Assembly: GCA_944381495.1 (NCBI GenBank)
Contig: CALWLJ010000012.1
Span: 41,220-105,219, forward strand
DNA length: 64,000 nucleotides
DNA from: an uncultured Mediterraneibacter sp.
GTDB lineage: Bacteria; Bacillota; Clostridia; Lachnospirales; Lachnospiraceae
Direction of reading: 5' to 3'
Made by a program: the position numbers and the translations under genes. The notes under the pieces were generated by a model. It was given only the letters and a program-made list of their open reading frames with translations, did no database searches and was not told the origin of the DNA. This document shows, in pieces, positions 32,324 through 40,411 of this stretch (the first letter of the stretch is position 1; each line of letters starts with the position of its first letter).

Positions 32324-33498
32324 TGAAATCAGGAAATAAATTATGGAAAATGCTGCTGAGCGCTTCCCTTGCAGTTCTTATGACCGCAGGCTGTGGTACA
32401 CCGGCGGCAGATCTGTCAGCATCCGACACCGTTCAGACGGGAGAACATTCAGACGGGATCTCAAAAGATGAGATCAAGGTAGGGTTTGTACATTTTGCTG
32501 ATCCCAGTGATATGGGATACACTTACAATCAGGAGCAGGGAACGAAGAAAATGCAGGAGACTCTGGGACTCCGGGATGATCAGATCATAAGCAAATATAA
32601 TATCCCGGATACTGCTGAGTGCGAGACCGCACTGAGAGAACTGGCAGACGATGGATGCAATATTATATTTTCAACAAGCATGGGACATGAAGATTATGTA
32701 AAGGAAGTAGCGGAGGAGTACCCGGATATCCAGTTCTGCCATGCTCATGGAAATCAGGCCGCGGATTCCGGTCTGCCCAACTTTCACAACTATTTTGCCT
32801 CGGTATATCAGGGACGCTATCTGTCTGGTATCGCGGCGGGATTGAAGACAGAGACAAACAAGCTGGGCTATGTGGCGTCCTTTGCTATACCGGAGGTAAT
32901 CAGTGGCTATACGGCGTTCTATCTGGGGGCCAAAAGCGTGAATCCGGATGTGACCATGGACATTATATATATGAATGAATGGAATGATCCGAATCTGGAG
33001 TCTCAGACTACCCAGGCGTTGATCGACCGGGGATGTGATGTAATCTCACAACAGTCCGATTCCACAGCACCGGCGACTACGGCAGAGCAGAATGGGGTAT
33101 GGCAGATCGGATACAACAGTGACATGACGGAGGCGGCTCCAAAAGCTTCCCTGTTTTCTGTCCGTGTGGATTGGAGCGTCTATGAGATTGAGGCAGTCCA
33201 GGATGTGATCAACGGAGAAGAAATCCCGACGGACTGGTGCGAAGGTATCGCGGATGATGTAGTCTACCTGTCGCCTCTCAATACAGCTATCGCGGCTGAG
33301 GGTACCCAGGAAGCCATCGACAGTGCAGCGGAACAGATCAAATCCGGCAGCCTTCATGTGTTTGAGGGACCGCTAAAGGGCGTTAGCCCGGACGGAAAAG
33401 AATTTGAAGTGGCGGCAGGAGACTATTATCCGGAGCAGGAAGAACAGTCGGCGGCTTCGTGGCAGTATGTGATAGACGGATGTACTGTGATAGAGTAA
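32323..33498 (+). CDS. BMP (PnrA/Med)-family substrate-binding lipoprotein
   Basis: The protein begins at a GTG sharing its G with the previous stop. It has a lipoprotein signal ending in LAVLMTAGC (Cys at residue 24) and a 360-residue basic-membrane-protein fold (KVGFVHFADPSDMGYTYNQEQG, DDGCNIIFSTSMG, YFASVYQGRYLSGIAAG, VISQQSDSTAPATTAEQ). BMP proteins bind purine nucleosides for ABC importers. No ATPase or permease genes accompany it here, so it either feeds an importer encoded elsewhere or acts as a sensor or scavenging lipoprotein. The context points to a purine-related ligand. Confidence 0.9.
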   Translation: MKSGNKLWKMLLSASLAVLMTAGCGTPAADLSASDTVQTGEHSDGISKDEIKVGFVHFADPSDMGYTYNQEQGTKKMQETLGLRDDQIISKYNIPDTAECETALRELADDGCNIIFSTSMGHEDYVKEVAEEYPDIQFCHAHGNQAADSGLPNFHNYFASVYQGRYLSGIAAGLKTETNKLGYVASFAIPEVISGYTAFYLGAKSVNPDVTMDIIYMNEWNDPNLESQTTQALIDRGCDVISQQSDSTAPATTAEQNGVWQIGYNSDMTEAAPKASLFSVRVDWSVYEIEAVQDVINGEEIPTDWCEGIADDVVYLSPLNTAIAAEGTQEAIDSAAEQIKSGSLHVFEGPLKGVSPDGKEFEVAAGDYYPEQEEQSAASWQYVIDGCTVIE

Positions 33499-33536
33499 GT
33501 GGTTGCTTTATTTAATAGCAATTTTGTATTTTAAAG

Positions 33537-33668
33537 ATGGTTCCGGATACCGGAGCGGCAAAAAATCACACTGAAATCGGATTTGTAGTATCACTTTCTG
33601 TGACGGTGTTTGTCATAGCATATGTTGCGCTCTCCTATATCGCATATCTGGCGGCACAGAGTTTTTAA
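33537..33668 (+). CDS. Putative 43-residue single-span membrane peptide
   Basis: This short frame lies 38 nt after the BMP lipoprotein and is too small for most gene callers. It encodes a polar N-terminus (MVPDTGAAKNHTEIG), then one hydrophobic span (FVVSLSVTVFVIAYVAL) and a short tail SYIAYLAAQSF. Its amphiphilic layout is what a small membrane accessory protein would look like. There is no convincing Shine-Dalgarno, so translation would depend on coupling to the upstream gene. No family is recognised. It is followed by the bidirectional terminator at 33730-33762. Confidence 0.35.
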   Translation: MVPDTGAAKNHTEIGFVVSLSVTVFVIAYVALSYIAYLAAQSF

Positions 33669-33729
33669 TGTCAGATCAGAAAAAGTCTGATGTAATAAAA
33701 GCTAGATGGAACTCTATAATTTCAAGAAA

Positions 33730-33762
33730 AAAGCGGACAGGAAATACAGCCCTGTCCGCTTT
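33730..33762. terminator. Bidirectional terminator between the purine cluster and the sod gene
   Basis: AAAGCGGACAGG (33730-33741) and CCTGTCCGCTTT (33751-33762) form a 12-bp stem. The minus-strand side is followed by a strong T-tract (TTTTTTCTTG), the plus side by TTTCTG. Confidence 0.85.
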
Positions 33763-33773
33763 CTGTTATCGGA

Positions 33774-34394
33774 TCAACAACGCATCTGAAACCGTTCCTC
33801 CGCCCTGTTCCAGTTGACTACCCGGAACCAGTCATCAATGTATGCAGCGCGCATATTATAATGTTTCAGATAGTATGCATGTTCCCATACATCAATATTC
33901 AGGAGCAGCGAGCCTCCGTGGAATACGGGGGTGTTCTGGTTCGCAGACGTTACGATCTTCAGGCAGCCCCGGTCGCTGATGAGCCAGACATAGCCCGAAC
34001 CGAATACGGAGAGCGCGGCTTTTTTGAATTCTGCCCTGAAGTTTTCCGGCGTTCCGAACTGCCGTCTCATTTCTCGAAAAAGTTCTGGGGCCGGGCACGG
34101 CGTCCCGGGCTCTTGCATGCTTTCAAAATAGAATCTGTGGTTGAAAATTCCTCCTGCATTGTTGCGGACAGGCGTCTGAAGATGACAGGGGAGAGAACGC
34201 CAGGAGCAGATCAGCTGTTCCAGCGAGTATTTCTGAAGCGCCGGATTTTCTTCCATGATTTGATTCAGGTTGTCGATATATGTCTGAAGATGGCGGTCAT
34301 GGTGGAGATGCATTGTTTCCTCGTCGATGAATGGCTCCAGGGCGTTATAAGCGTATGGAAGAGGGAAATTCACAAAAGGAAAATAACGGTTCAT
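33774..34394 (-). CDS. Superoxide dismutase, Fe/Mn family
   Basis: This 206-residue enzyme converts superoxide to peroxide and oxygen in the cytoplasm. The four metal ligands are recognisable: His in MHLHHDRH, His in GGIFNHRFYF, and Asp and His in NIDVWEHAYYLKH. The opening FPLPYAYNALEPFIDEETM is the usual Fe/Mn-SOD start. The metal (Fe, Mn or either) cannot be set from these motifs. Some positions diverge from typical SODs, such as the NNAGGIFNH segment without the usual preceding W-N pair. It is monocistronic and convergent with the purine cluster, with a shared terminator. Confidence 0.9.
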   Translation of the reverse strand: MNRYFPFVNFPLPYAYNALEPFIDEETMHLHHDRHLQTYIDNLNQIMEENPALQKYSLEQLICSWRSLPCHLQTPVRNNAGGIFNHRFYFESMQEPGTPCPAPELFREMRRQFGTPENFRAEFKKAALSVFGSGYVWLISDRGCLKIVTSANQNTPVFHGGSLLLNIDVWEHAYYLKHYNMRAAYIDDWFRVVNWNRAEERFQMRC

Positions 34395-34457
34395 TTTAAG
34401 TCCTGTAGAAATCTTTTTTATCAGTGTATGAGCGAAAAGAAAAAGTATGATGCAGGA

Positions 34458-35345
34458 TCAGCTTATGCCGGAAGAGAGAAAGCCGCTTGATCCTGCATTC
34501 ATAGCGTAACATTTGTATTCTTTCCTGAAGTTTGCCGGAGAAATGCCATATACATTTTTAAAGGCCCGCGAAAAATGAAGCTGGTTATCATATCCTACTG
34601 CGCTGCCGATCTCCTTTACTGTCAGTCCCGTTGTGAGCAGCAGCTGAGCGCCTTTGGACATACGGTATTTGATCAGGTATTCCTGGGGGCCCATTCCAAG
34701 TTTATCTTTGAATATCCTTAACAGCTGGTTGCGGTGTACGTTACACTTTCCTGCAATGGAGCTGACGGATATATCGTTCATAAAGTTTTTCCCTATATAA
34801 AAGAAAGCTGTCTGAATACAGTGGTCTGCCGGCGAGTTTCCGGAAGTCATCTGCAGGGGAGCAGAGGACGAAGAACGGATCAGACAGTCTGCAAAAAGAT
34901 ATAGCTTCGAGATCTTGTAGAACTGGGTTTCCTCCCGGTTTTCTGCAAGTTCCATCATGGCATTGTGCATAGTTGCAGTAATGATCCGGTCAGAAGAACG
35001 ATAGACCGGAGAATCAGGAGAAAAGCCGGCCTGCCGTACGATCTCTGATGCATAGGTCCCGTCAAACTCGATCCATACATATTCCCATGGATGATCCTGA
35101 TCGGCCCAGTACCGGGTGACCTGGGACGGAAAGATCAGAAATCCCTGACCTGTTACAATGTGATATGTTGTATTGTCATCCAGAGAAAGTGTACCGGCTC
35201 CGGATATTATATAATAGAACAGATAGTGGTTCCGGGCACAGGGACCAAAGGATTCTCCGGAAATATTTTTTGCATATCCGGCCTGATAAGGGGCCAGATC
35301 AAGAAAGTTTTGATTGGAAAATATATACTGTAAATTCTGGTTCAT
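34458..35345 (-). CDS. AraC-family transcriptional regulator
   Basis: This 295-residue protein has an N-terminal cupin-like AraC ligand-binding domain (residues of about 15-150, with HYLFYYIISGAGTL and GQGFLIFPSQVTRYWAD). A C-terminal double helix-turn-helix follows (VSSIAGKCNVHRNQLLRIFKDKLGMGPQEYLIKYRM, then EIGSAVGYDNQLHFSRAFKNVYG). It starts after GGGGAG with 8-nt spacing. It is divergent from a second AraC-type gene, separated by 144 bp. Such regulators usually control adjacent sugar or metabolite genes, but its immediate downstream neighbour is sod, so its target is unknown. Confidence 0.92.
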   Translation of the reverse strand: MNQNLQYIFSNQNFLDLAPYQAGYAKNISGESFGPCARNHYLFYYIISGAGTLSLDDNTTYHIVTGQGFLIFPSQVTRYWADQDHPWEYVWIEFDGTYASEIVRQAGFSPDSPVYRSSDRIITATMHNAMMELAENREETQFYKISKLYLFADCLIRSSSSAPLQMTSGNSPADHCIQTAFFYIGKNFMNDISVSSIAGKCNVHRNQLLRIFKDKLGMGPQEYLIKYRMSKGAQLLLTTGLTVKEIGSAVGYDNQLHFSRAFKNVYGISPANFRKEYKCYAMNAGSSGFLSSGIS

Positions 35346-35489
35346 TATGTATCACTCCCCGTTTTTTATCTTATCGTCTGCCTCAGACTTACAAAATGGT
35401 AATAATGTACACAAAATGGTAAATTTTTATTATTTCCTTCCCATGAGGATGTGCCAGAATATAATGATAAATCAAAAAGGGGGGGTAAT

Positions 35490-36371
35490 ATGATTTCACT
35501 TCCACACCATTCAATCGGCTTCTGTTTCTCATCAGATTTGTCTCTTCTCACACTGAAAGGTGCAGGGCTTCAGTATGTGGACAGCCATGATTATTGCTGG
35601 GACAACCGGGACAGACGTGATTCACAGTGTATACTTCAGTATACGCTGGACGGCGAAGGGGAGCTTGAGATCGAAGGAATTCATCGAAAAGTTCATGCCG
35701 GAGATGCTTTTATCATAGTTATTCCAGGGACAAGCAGGTATTATCTGCCGAAGGAGTCTTCGCATTGGGAATTCGTGTATCTTGAATTTACAAAAGAATG
35801 CCTTCCGCTGGTAAGGAAGATTTACAGTGTGGCAGGGCCGGTACTCCATTTGCCGGAAGGATCGGAACTTTCCAGGCAGATCATAGACATATATGTGAAG
35901 GCACTGAATGATCAGGTGAGTTCTTTCTTTGAAAGTGCAAGAACATCATATGATCTGTGGCTGAGGCTTACGGAATATGCAGCAGGACTGTCTGTTGCGG
36001 AGATATCTAAAATCGATTTTGCAAAATCATATATAGATCAGAATTATTTCAGAAATGATCTGGATCTGGATCAGGTGGCGGATCACATCGGTATGTCCAG
36101 GTCCTATATGTGCCAGGAGTTCCGAGGAAAGTTCGGGGTATCTCCGGGAAAATACCTTAGAGAGATACGGATATCCCATGCATGCTATCTGCTCATGACA
36201 AAATCGGATCATAATATGCAGGAAATAGCGGAAATGGTTGGATACTCCAATAACAATTATTTTGGCAAGGTCTTTAAGGCAGAGACAGGTATCAGTCCTG
36301 GAGAATACAGAAAACGGTCCGGGCAGTATGATCTTGTCCGGACCATGCATGAGACGCCTTACGAGATATAG
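35490..36371 (+). CDS. AraC-family transcriptional regulator
   Basis: This 293-residue AraC protein has an N-terminal cupin-like sensor (QYTLDGEGELEIEGIHRKVHAGDAFIIVIPG) and a C-terminal AraC DNA-binding domain (LDQVADHIGMSRSYMCQEFRGKFGVSPGKYLREIRI, then EIAEMVGYSNNNYFGKVFKAETG). The start at 35490 follows an AAGGGGGGG ribosome site; an upstream GTG frame at 35451 is not supported. It precedes the MetE-like gene by 142 nt, and that gene has a 13-bp inverted repeat in its control region, making it a candidate target. Confidence 0.92.
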   Translation: MISLPHHSIGFCFSSDLSLLTLKGAGLQYVDSHDYCWDNRDRRDSQCILQYTLDGEGELEIEGIHRKVHAGDAFIIVIPGTSRYYLPKESSHWEFVYLEFTKECLPLVRKIYSVAGPVLHLPEGSELSRQIIDIYVKALNDQVSSFFESARTSYDLWLRLTEYAAGLSVAEISKIDFAKSYIDQNYFRNDLDLDQVADHIGMSRSYMCQEFRGKFGVSPGKYLREIRISHACYLLMTKSDHNMQEIAEMVGYSNNNYFGKVFKAETGISPGEYRKRSGQYDLVRTMHETPYEI

Positions 36372-36431
36372 TTTGAATCTATAAGTAATTATCAATTATC
36401 TATATTAACGGAAAGAAAAACATGTGTGCTA

Positions 36432-36491
36432 AAATACACTCATTCACCGAACCTGACGGGAAGGACGCAGGTGCGGCAAATGAGTGTATTT
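36432..36491. promoter_or_regulatory. Inverted repeat in the metE-like control region
   Basis: AAATACACTCATT (36432-36444) and AATGAGTGTATTT (36479-36491) are perfect 13-bp arms, with an inner ACCTG/CAGGT hairpin. A TAAAAT -10-like hexamer (36430-36435) overlaps the left arm. It is either an operator or a hairpin in the leader. Confidence 0.5.
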
Positions 36492-36513
36492 CAGTTTAGA
36501 GGAGGAAATAATT

Positions 36514-37692
36514 ATGAGTGATAGATTTGAATACAGATCAGCAAATGAAAATAGAGAAAAACAGAACAGTGGATTTGAAGTGCGCACACAGACTCCGTTC
36601 CGTTTTGATATAGTGGGAAGTTTTTTGAGACCGCAGGAACTGAAACAGGCACGCCAGCAGTTTGAAGAGGGCAAGATCACAGCGGAGGCGCTTCGGAAAG
36701 TAGAGGATGAGTCGATCCGCAGTCTGGTAGAGAAACAGAAAGCGGCAGGTCTTCCGGTCATTACTGACGGAGAGTTCCGGAGAGCTACATGGCATCTGGA
36801 TTTTATGTGGGGATTTAACGGAGTAGGTCACAGCCCTACGAAGCATGGACTTCCGTTCCATGGGGAGGACGCAATGATCGACGACACGTACCTGACCGGA
36901 AAAGTGTCTGTGGACAGCCACCCGTTTGTAGATCATTTCCGGTTTCTCAAGGAGCTGGAAGATGAACACACTGTGGCAAAGCAGACGATTCCTGCTCCCG
37001 CCCAGTTCCTGGAGCAGATGATCATGCCGGGACTGATTGAAAACACGAAGAAATACTATACTGACACAGAAGAACTGATTCATGACATTGCCGCAGGCTA
37101 CAGGAAAGTGATACGGGATCTGTATGATGCGGGATGCAGGAATCTGCAGCTGGATGACTGTTCCTGGGGAATGTGTGTGGACCCGCGGGCCTGTCAGATA
37201 TTTGATACAGATGAAAAAGGACTTCACCAGGTGATGGAGCAGCTCCTGGAAGTGAATAATCTGGCAATCCAGGAAAAGCCGGCGGATATGGTCATCAATA
37301 CTCATGTATGCCGAGGAAATTTCCACTCCACCTGGGCAAGCAGCGGAGCTTATGACAGGGTGGCTGAGTATCTTTTCGCACGGGAGAATGTAAATGCTTA
37401 TTATCTGGAATATGATGATGAGCGTTCCGGCGGATTTGAGCCTCTGAAATCTGTCTCTGACGGAAAGATGGTTGTACTGGGACTGATCACGACGAAATCC
37501 CCTGTTCTTGAGGATCGGGAAAACGTGATCCGTCGGATCCATGAGGCTGCGCAGTATATTTCTCTGGACAGGCTCTGCCTGAGCCCGCAGTGCGGCTTTG
37601 CTTCCTGTGAGATAGGAAATAAGCTGACAGAAGAAGAACAGTGGCAGAAGATTCGCCTGGTAGGAGAGATCGCGAAAGAGGTATGGGGCTGA
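36514..37692 (+). CDS. MetE C-terminal domain-like methyltransferase (YxjG/YxjH type)
   Basis: This 392-residue protein corresponds to the catalytic C-terminal barrel of cobalamin-independent methionine synthase and matches the stand-alone YxjG/YxjH class. It has the RFDIVGSFLRPQEL start, VITDGEFRRATWHLDF, a DDCSWG substrate region, a zinc-ligand pair in NTHVCRGN near residue 264 and the last zinc Cys in LSPQCGFAS near residue 358. It lacks the N-terminal half of full MetE, so the methyl donor may differ from methyltetrahydropteroyl-triglutamate. The start at 36514 follows GAGGAGG. It is preceded by an AraC regulator and appears to be monocistronic. Confidence 0.9.
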   Translation: MSDRFEYRSANENREKQNSGFEVRTQTPFRFDIVGSFLRPQELKQARQQFEEGKITAEALRKVEDESIRSLVEKQKAAGLPVITDGEFRRATWHLDFMWGFNGVGHSPTKHGLPFHGEDAMIDDTYLTGKVSVDSHPFVDHFRFLKELEDEHTVAKQTIPAPAQFLEQMIMPGLIENTKKYYTDTEELIHDIAAGYRKVIRDLYDAGCRNLQLDDCSWGMCVDPRACQIFDTDEKGLHQVMEQLLEVNNLAIQEKPADMVINTHVCRGNFHSTWASSGAYDRVAEYLFARENVNAYYLEYDDERSGGFEPLKSVSDGKMVVLGLITTKSPVLEDRENVIRRIHEAAQYISLDRLCLSPQCGFASCEIGNKLTEEEQWQKIRLVGEIAKEVWG

Positions 37693-37806
37693 TATAAGGA
37701 TCCGGACAGGAATCTTTTTCGACAAAATACCACAAATCATGCAACTCAGGCTTGCCGTCCGGGCAAAATTATAGTACCATAGAAATCCGAAGGAGTGATT
37801 ACAGGT

Positions 37807-38385
37807 ATGTGGTACTGGATTGTCATGATTCTGCTGATTGGCGGCAGTATAGCGCTTCTGGCAAAGACTTATATAAATATAAACAACCCGGAACCCGAGG
37901 ATGACATGCCCCGGGAAGGAAGAAGACGCAGACGCAGGGAAGTTGATGACGAATATGGCGACGGCGATGAGCCTGATGTGCAGCAGGTACGAAGAAGGAA
38001 GAGCGGAGATGCGGCGCAGCAGGAAGATGCCGGAGCGAGAACGCGAAAAAAGAGACGGCAGTGGAAAATTATATTGGAGAATATCGACAGTTGGGAGAAA
38101 TACACATTCATATTCTACAAAAACGTAGGAATCGGCCGTGGGAAAGATGGCAGCAGGTATGAGCAGTATCTGATGATCAGAGACGACGGAAGGATATCCA
38201 AGAAACATTGCGTGATCGTAAGCAGAGGTGATAAGCTTTATCTCCGGGATGAGAATTCGAGAAATGGAACTTATCTGAACGGGACCAGAGTTGAGGAGCC
38301 GATCATCATTCAGAAAGATGATATCATCGGCGTGGGCGGGACCCGGTTAGAGGTTCAGCGGATCATGCGTGAGAGTGATCAATAG
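37807..38385 (+). CDS. Membrane-anchored FHA-domain protein
   Basis: This 192-residue protein has an N-terminal transmembrane helix (MWYWIVMILLIGGSIALLAK), a highly charged linker rich in Arg and Asp/Glu (residues of about 30-85) and a C-terminal forkhead-associated domain (VGIGRGKDG, RISKKHC, DENSRNGTYLNG). FHA domains bind phosphothreonine, so it should recruit phosphoproteins to the membrane. No Ser/Thr kinase or type VII/VI secretion gene is adjacent. ATG 37807 is preferred, 11 nt after AAGGAG; GTG 37795 overlaps that site and is unlikely. Confidence 0.9.
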   Translation: MWYWIVMILLIGGSIALLAKTYININNPEPEDDMPREGRRRRRREVDDEYGDGDEPDVQQVRRRKSGDAAQQEDAGARTRKKRRQWKIILENIDSWEKYTFIFYKNVGIGRGKDGSRYEQYLMIRDDGRISKKHCVIVSRGDKLYLRDENSRNGTYLNGTRVEEPIIIQKDDIIGVGGTRLEVQRIMRESDQ

Positions 38386-38400
38386 AAAATGGAAAAAAGA

Positions 38401-38447
38401 AAGCGGGAAGCATTGTCTTTACATAGAGACAGGCTTCCCGCTTTTTT
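38401..38447 (+). terminator. Terminator after the FHA gene
   Basis: AAGCGGGAAGC (38401-38411) pairs with GCTTCCCGCTT (38433-38443), followed by TTTT. Confidence 0.88.
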
Positions 38448-38469
38448 GATGCCGAATCGCCGTTCTGGC

Positions 38470-38505
38470 TTGACATTTTGGAAAAAGAAACCTAAAATAC
38501 TTAGG
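38470..38505 (+). promoter_or_regulatory. Promoter with CCTAA-N5-TTAGG operator
   Basis: TTGACA (38470-38475), 17 bp and TAAAAT (38493-38498) make a near-consensus promoter. CCTAA (38491-38495) and TTAGG (38501-38505) are inverted arms straddling the -10, a natural site for the MarR protein encoded downstream. Confidence 0.7.
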
Positions 38506-38555
38506 AACCGAAATAATTACAGCGCTACAGAACAAACATGAAAGGCGGAATAGAG

Positions 38556-38972
38556 ATGGAAACAGGGAAATTGATCAATAAAATTTCCAATCGTCTCCGG
38601 CGTCGTTCCAAAGCAGCTCAGGAATCCATCGGCATCAGCGGGGCAAAAGGAAATATTCTGAGTTTTATCCTTGCGGAAGGAGAGAAGCGGAACGTATATC
38701 AGAAGGATGTGGAGAAAGAGTTCGGGCTTCGTCCGTCTACTGCGACGGAAGCGTTGAAGAGCCTCGAAGATGAAGGGCTGATCTGCCGGGTGCCGGACGA
38801 GAAGGACGGACGGTACAAAAAGATTGTCTTCACTTCCAGAGCAGAAGAGGCGGAGACTGTCATACGGGATGAGATTATGAAGACAGAGTGTCAGCTCCTG
38901 AAAGGCATTACCGAAGAGGAGCAGAGGGAGTTCATAAGGATCGCATCGAAGATGCTGAAGAATCTGGAATGA
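38556..38972 (+). CDS. MarR-family transcriptional regulator
   Basis: This 138-residue winged-helix protein has the MarR pattern: an N-terminal dimerisation helix, SGAKGNILSFI, the recognition helix RPSTATEALKSLEDEGLI, then the wing RVPDEKDGRYKKIVFT. Such proteins repress efflux genes and their own promoter until a small ligand binds. The start at 38556 is set by AAAGGCGG at 38541-38548; ATG 38538 lacks a ribosome site. The gene is 50 nt upstream of the MATE transporter, probably in one operon. The palindrome on the -10 element supports autorepression. Confidence 0.92.
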   Translation: METGKLINKISNRLRRRSKAAQESIGISGAKGNILSFILAEGEKRNVYQKDVEKEFGLRPSTATEALKSLEDEGLICRVPDEKDGRYKKIVFTSRAEEAETVIRDEIMKTECQLLKGITEEEQREFIRIASKMLKNLE

Positions 38973-39022
38973 TTCCCGGATCAGATCCGGGAAATACAAA
39001 ATAGAAATGGAGTGATATTTAA

Positions 39023-40411
39023 ATGGATGAACATGAACTGATGGGGAGTATGAAGATATCAAAGGCTGTGGCAAAGATGGCGATCCCCAGCGTTATCAGC
39101 AGCCTGGTTACTGTTGTCTATAATATGGCGGATACGTTTTTCGTAGGGCAGACCGGCGATCCGCTTCAGGTTGCCGCAGTGAGTCTGACCAATCCGATCT
39201 TTATCCTGATGATGGCATTTGCCAATATGTTTGGTATGGGCGGCAGCGCAGTGCTGTCCATGGCTCTGGGAGAAAAGAATGAGAAGCGGGTAAGAAATGC
39301 ATCCTCATTTGTCACCTGGGCTTCGGTGATCGTAGGTGTTGTATTTGCCGTGATTCTGCTTGTATTTATGGATCCAATCCTTGCGCTGTTCGGAGCCAAT
39401 GCAGAGACATATGAGTTTGCAAAAGGTTATACGATCTATATCGCATATGGCGCGCCCTTTATTATCTGGTCTGCGGCGGCAAGCTTTATCGTGCGTGCAG
39501 AAGGGGCAAGCAGCGAGGCAATGATCGGCAGTATGATCGGAACAATAGCCAATATCGTGCTGGATCCCATTTTTATCAGTGTGCTGGATCAGGGAACAGC
39601 CGGCGCGGCAATAGCTACTACTATAGGAAATGTACTGGCCAGCGCTTATTATGTATGGTATTTCCTGAGAAAGAGCAGGATCCTCTCCCTTCATTGGCGG
39701 GATTTTAAATGTGGAGACGGCATCCTGACAAGGACCTGCTCCACCGGACTTCCTACTGCCATATTCTCCGCTCTTATGAGCGTATCTACTATTGTGCTGA
39801 ATCAGATCCTGGTAGTATACGGCAATGCGCCGGTGGCCGCGATCGGAATTGTTTTCAAGGCCAATATGTTTATTACTTTTCTTCAGATGGGACTGGCCAA
39901 CGGTGTGCAGCCGCTTCTGGGATATAACTATGGCTCCGGAGATGTGAAAAGATTTCGCGGAGTGGAGTCTTATACGAAGAAATGCTGTATCGTGGTGGGA
40001 ATCCTGGCGACGGTTCTGTATTTCGTGCTGAGAGAGCCTATCATCCGCCTGTTTATAGATGATGAAGAAGTTGTAAGATACGGCGTGGAAATGCTGATCG
40101 CATATATGGTATCCGGTCCATTTATCGGAATACTGTTTGTGAACATGAACTGTATGCAGTCAGTGGGACACGCTCTGCCTGCAACCATTCTTTCTGTTCT
40201 GAGGCAGGGCCTGCTGCTGATCCCGCTCCTGTATCTCCTGCAGGCGCTGTTCGGCCTGCAGGGAGTGATCTTCGGCCAGTCTGCGACAGATTATGTCGCG
40301 ATTGTTCTGTCCATCTTTCTGTGGAGAAGAACAGCACGGACTGTGACGGCGGCCCGGCAGACGCCAGATGGAAGCATTACATCAGACCAAGGCCCTTCAC
40401 AACAATCATAA
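39023..40411 (+). CDS. MATE-family multidrug efflux transporter
   Basis: This 462-residue membrane protein has about 12 transmembrane helices arranged as two homologous halves. It shows AIPSVISSLVTVVYNMADTFFVGQ, the typical MATE N-terminal signature, and GMGGSAVLSMALGEKN. It exports cationic or other drugs in exchange for sodium or protons. Co-transcription with the MarR regulator suggests ligand-induced expression. The C-terminal 12 codons overlap the 3' end of the convergent ornithine-cyclodeaminase-like gene by 35 nt, so the two transcripts are antisense at their ends. Confidence 0.93.
   Translation: MDEHELMGSMKISKAVAKMAIPSVISSLVTVVYNMADTFFVGQTGDPLQVAAVSLTNPIFILMMAFANMFGMGGSAVLSMALGEKNEKRVRNASSFVTWASVIVGVVFAVILLVFMDPILALFGANAETYEFAKGYTIYIAYGAPFIIWSAAASFIVRAEGASSEAMIGSMIGTIANIVLDPIFISVLDQGTAGAAIATTIGNVLASAYYVWYFLRKSRILSLHWRDFKCGDGILTRTCSTGLPTAIFSALMSVSTIVLNQILVVYGNAPVAAIGIVFKANMFITFLQMGLANGVQPLLGYNYGSGDVKRFRGVESYTKKCCIVVGILATVLYFVLREPIIRLFIDDEEVVRYGVEMLIAYMVSGPFIGILFVNMNCMQSVGHALPATILSVLRQGLLLIPLLYLLQALFGLQGVIFGQSATDYVAIVLSIFLWRRTARTVTAARQTPDGSITSDQGPSQQS

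Noticed and set aside
36538-38208. Minus-strand frame of 556 codons
   Set aside because: It runs antisense across the MetE-like and FHA genes and has no ribosome site or recognisable domain.
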